Assembly (NCBI GenBank): GCA_023392205.1
Contig: JAEVZN010000361.1
Span: forward strand, 1 to 7,206
Direction of reading: 5' to 3'
DNA from: Pseudomonadota bacterium
Lineage (GTDB): Bacteria > Pseudomonadota > Alphaproteobacteria > Rhizobiales > Xanthobacteraceae
DNA: 7,206 nucleotides
The position numbers and the translations under genes are program-made. Below are positions 5,534 to 7,206 of the stretch, one piece after another. How positions within the stretch are numbered: the stretch's first letter is position 1; each line of letters opens with the position of its first letter. Below the pieces are notes generated by a model. The model was not told where the DNA came from. It did not search any database and saw nothing but the letters and a program-made list of their open reading frames with translations.

Positions 5534-7206
5534 ATGACAGCGTCAAAGCGGCAGATCGTGGTGTGCTCCTGTGAAGACACCATGCCGCTCGATCTGGACA
5601 CCATCGGGGCCGCTTGCGGCAATGCGCAGATCGTGTCCGGCCGGCAATTCTGCCGCGGGGAACTCGACCGCTTCCGGAAACTGACGCAAGCCGGCGGGGC
5701 GATCACCGTCGCCTGCACCCAGGAAGCGCCGGTCTTCGACGAAGTCGCGAGCGAGAGCGGCCTGTCGCCCAGTTTTGTGAACATCCGCGAGACCGCCGGC
5801 TGGTCGAACGACGCCGCCAAAGCCGCGCCAAAAATGGCGGCATTGCTCGCAGCCGCCTCCGAAACCACTCCCGACATTCCGTATGTCCCGCTGACCAGCG
5901 AAGGCATCGTCCTGATTTACGGCCGGGACGAGCGCGCCATCGAAGCCGCCGAATTGCTCAAGGACCATCTCGATGTGACCGTGCTGGTCACCGATCCGGC
6001 CGGGCTCCTGCCGCGGCGGCGGTCCGATTACCCGGTGGTGAAGGGAAAGATCCGCAACGCCAAAGGCTGGCTGGGGGCGTTCGAAATCACAGTCGACGAT
6101 TACGCCGTGCCCGCCCCGTCGTCGCGCAGCGCGCTGCAATTCGGCGCCGCCCGCGACAACGCCGTCTCGCGCTGCGATATCCTGCTCGATCTGTCGGGCG
6201 GCGCATCTTTGTTTCCGGCCGACGATCTGCGCGACGGCTATCTGCGCGCCGATCCGGGCGATCCGTCCGCGATGATGCGCGTGGCGATGAAGGCGCGCGA
6301 TCTGGTCGGCACTTTCGACAAGCCGCGTTACATCGCATACGACGCCGATATCTGCGCGCATTCACGCTCGCGCATTGTCGGCTGCCGCCGCTGTCTCGAT
6401 CTGTGCCCGACCGGCGCCATTGTGCCGGCCGGCAATCACGTCGCGATCAGTGCGGAAATCTGTGCCGGCTGCGGACAATGCGCGGCGGCCTGTCCGACTG
6501 GCGCCGCAAGCTATGCGCTGCCGCCGGCCGATGTGCTGATGCGCCGGCTGCGCACCATGTTGCAGACCTATCGCGAGGCGGGCGGCGTGACGCCGGTGGT
6601 GCTGTTCCATGACGAGACCGGCGGCACCGAGATGATCGATGCGCTGGCCCGCTATGGCGACGGATTGCCTGCGCATGTGTTGCCGGTTGCGGTCAATGAG
6701 ATCACCCAGATCGGTGTGGAGACGATTGCCGCGTCCTGCGCCTATGGTGCGATTGCGGTCCGCTTCCTGCTGCGCGCACGTCCGCGCCATGACGTGACCG
6801 GCCTTTACAAGACCATCGCGCTTGCCGAACCGATCCTTTCGGGTCTCGGCTTTGGCGCACACAGCGTGGCGGCCATCGAGACCGACGATCCCGATATCCT
6901 GTCCGAACACTTGCGCGCCATCCCGCGAAGCAGCACCGCGAGACGCGAGGTGGCGAGTTTCCTGCCGGCCGGCGGCAAGCGTGATGTGCAACGTCTCGCC
7001 TTGCGCGAATTGCATCGCGTCGCACCGCAGCCGGTCGATGTGATCGCGCTGCCGCAGGGCGCGCCCTTCGGAACGCTGGACGTCAAGACGGAAGGCTGCA
7101 CGCTGTGCCTGGCCTGCGTGTCGGCCTGTCCGACCGGCGCGCTCTCCGCCGATACCGAACGGCCGATGCTGAAATTCACCGAGGATGCCTGCGTGCAATG
7201 CGGGCT
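5534..7206 (+). CDS. Large 4Fe-4S binding protein with at least four clusters, cut by the right edge (557+ aa)
   Basis: The protein starts MTASKRQIVVCSCEDTMPLD, an N terminus with Cys11, Cys13, Cys28, Cys40 (QFCRGELDRF) and Cys61 (VACTQEAP) that resembles HdrA-like modules. Residues about 120-150 (GIVLIYGRDERAIEAAELL) look like a Rossmann-type strand-helix unit. Iron-sulfur motifs follow. The first, C274-x9-C284-x2-C287-x3-C291-Pro, has an atypical first gap. The second, C310-x2-C313-x2-C316-x3-C320-Pro, is a classic ferredoxin site. The third, C522-x2-C525-x2-C528-x3-C532-Pro, is classic too. The fourth starts at C553-x2-C556 and is cut by the window edge. There is no signal or membrane segment, so it is a cytoplasmic electron carrier or assembly factor. 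GGAG lies 5 nt before the ATG at 5534. It probably moves electrons in or around the FDH system or its maturation; that is inferred from neighbours. Confidence 0.9.
   Translation, partial: MTASKRQIVVCSCEDTMPLDLDTIGAACGNAQIVSGRQFCRGELDRFRKLTQAGGAITVACTQEAPVFDEVASESGLSPSFVNIRETAGWSNDAAKAAPKMAALLAAASETTPDIPYVPLTSEGIVLIYGRDERAIEAAELLKDHLDVTVLVTDPAGLLPRRRSDYPVVKGKIRNAKGWLGAFEITVDDYAVPAPSSRSALQFGAARDNAVSRCDILLDLSGGASLFPADDLRDGYLRADPGDPSAMMRVAMKARDLVGTFDKPRYIAYDADICAHSRSRIVGCRRCLDLCPTGAIVPAGNHVAISAEICAGCGQCAAACPTGAASYALPPADVLMRRLRTMLQTYREAGGVTPVVLFHDETGGTEMIDALARYGDGLPAHVLPVAVNEITQIGVETIAASCAYGAIAVRFLLRARPRHDVTGLYKTIALAEPILSGLGFGAHSVAAIETDDPDILSEHLRAIPRSSTARREVASFLPAGGKRDVQRLALRELHRVAPQPVDVIALPQGAPFGTLDVKTEGCTLCLACVSACPTGALSADTERPMLKFTEDACVQCG

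Noticed and set aside
5543..7198. Two long antisense open frames (5543-6361 and 6362-7198) opposite the 4Fe-4S gene, contiguous in one frame with a single stop between
   Set aside because: Their codons lie exactly opposite the sense codons. A stop there needs a sense TTA, CTA or TCA codon, which this GC-rich gene almost never uses; the single stop is the TCA serine at 6362-6364. The antisense protein has no recognisable domain.
1..7206. Mobile elements, CRISPR arrays, tRNA genes or integration sites
   Set aside because: No transposase or integrase motifs, direct-repeat arrays, tRNA-like cloverleaf or terminal repeats were seen; base composition and codon use look uniform across the coding regions.

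Overview
The window looks like a chromosomal segment from a GC-rich alphaproteobacterium, most likely Hyphomicrobiales (Bradyrhizobium/Rhodopseudomonas/Xanthobacter-like). This rests on the strong GC preference at third codon positions, the family composition, and my recollection of similar gene neighbourhoods in that order. No database search was run. There are no signs of mobile DNA, rRNA, tRNA or CRISPR.

The window is one formate dehydrogenase (FDH) accessory and structural locus. Seven complete genes and the 5' part of an eighth lie on the minus strand. One divergent gene, cut by the right edge, lies on the plus strand. Reading the minus strand from right to left: (i) a biotin/lipoate-ligase-like protein with degenerate active-site motifs (5408-4653); (ii) a DUF6505-type protein (4656-4111); (iii) a DUF6352-type protein (4114-3107); (iv) a DUF3305 protein (3107-2598); (v) a DUF3306 protein (2605-1847). 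These five are joined by start/stop overlaps of 1 to 8 nt and must be one translationally coupled operon. After a 134-nt gap with a promoter and a 24-nt dyad comes (vi) a YdaS/Cro-like HTH fused to a TorD-type chaperone (1712-936), (vii) a 76-residue Tat-targeted FDH-region protein (898-668), and (viii) the N-terminal 218 residues of the FDH catalytic subunit (654 to the left edge), a Cys-type rather than selenocysteine-type enzyme. To the right of a 125-nt divergent promoter region, a large multi-cluster 4Fe-4S protein (5534 to the right edge) is read on the plus strand.

As a working picture, FdhA is a Tat-exported molybdo- or tungsto-enzyme whose folding and cofactor loading need a dedicated TorD-like chaperone. 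The divergent ferredoxin-like protein and the five-gene DUF operon are conserved companions whose biochemical roles are not established. The most interesting point is regulatory. The chaperone carries its own DNA-binding domain, and a near-perfect dyad overlaps the predicted transcription start of its own operon. The chaperone could therefore couple the maturation state of its client enzyme to transcription of the fdh genes.
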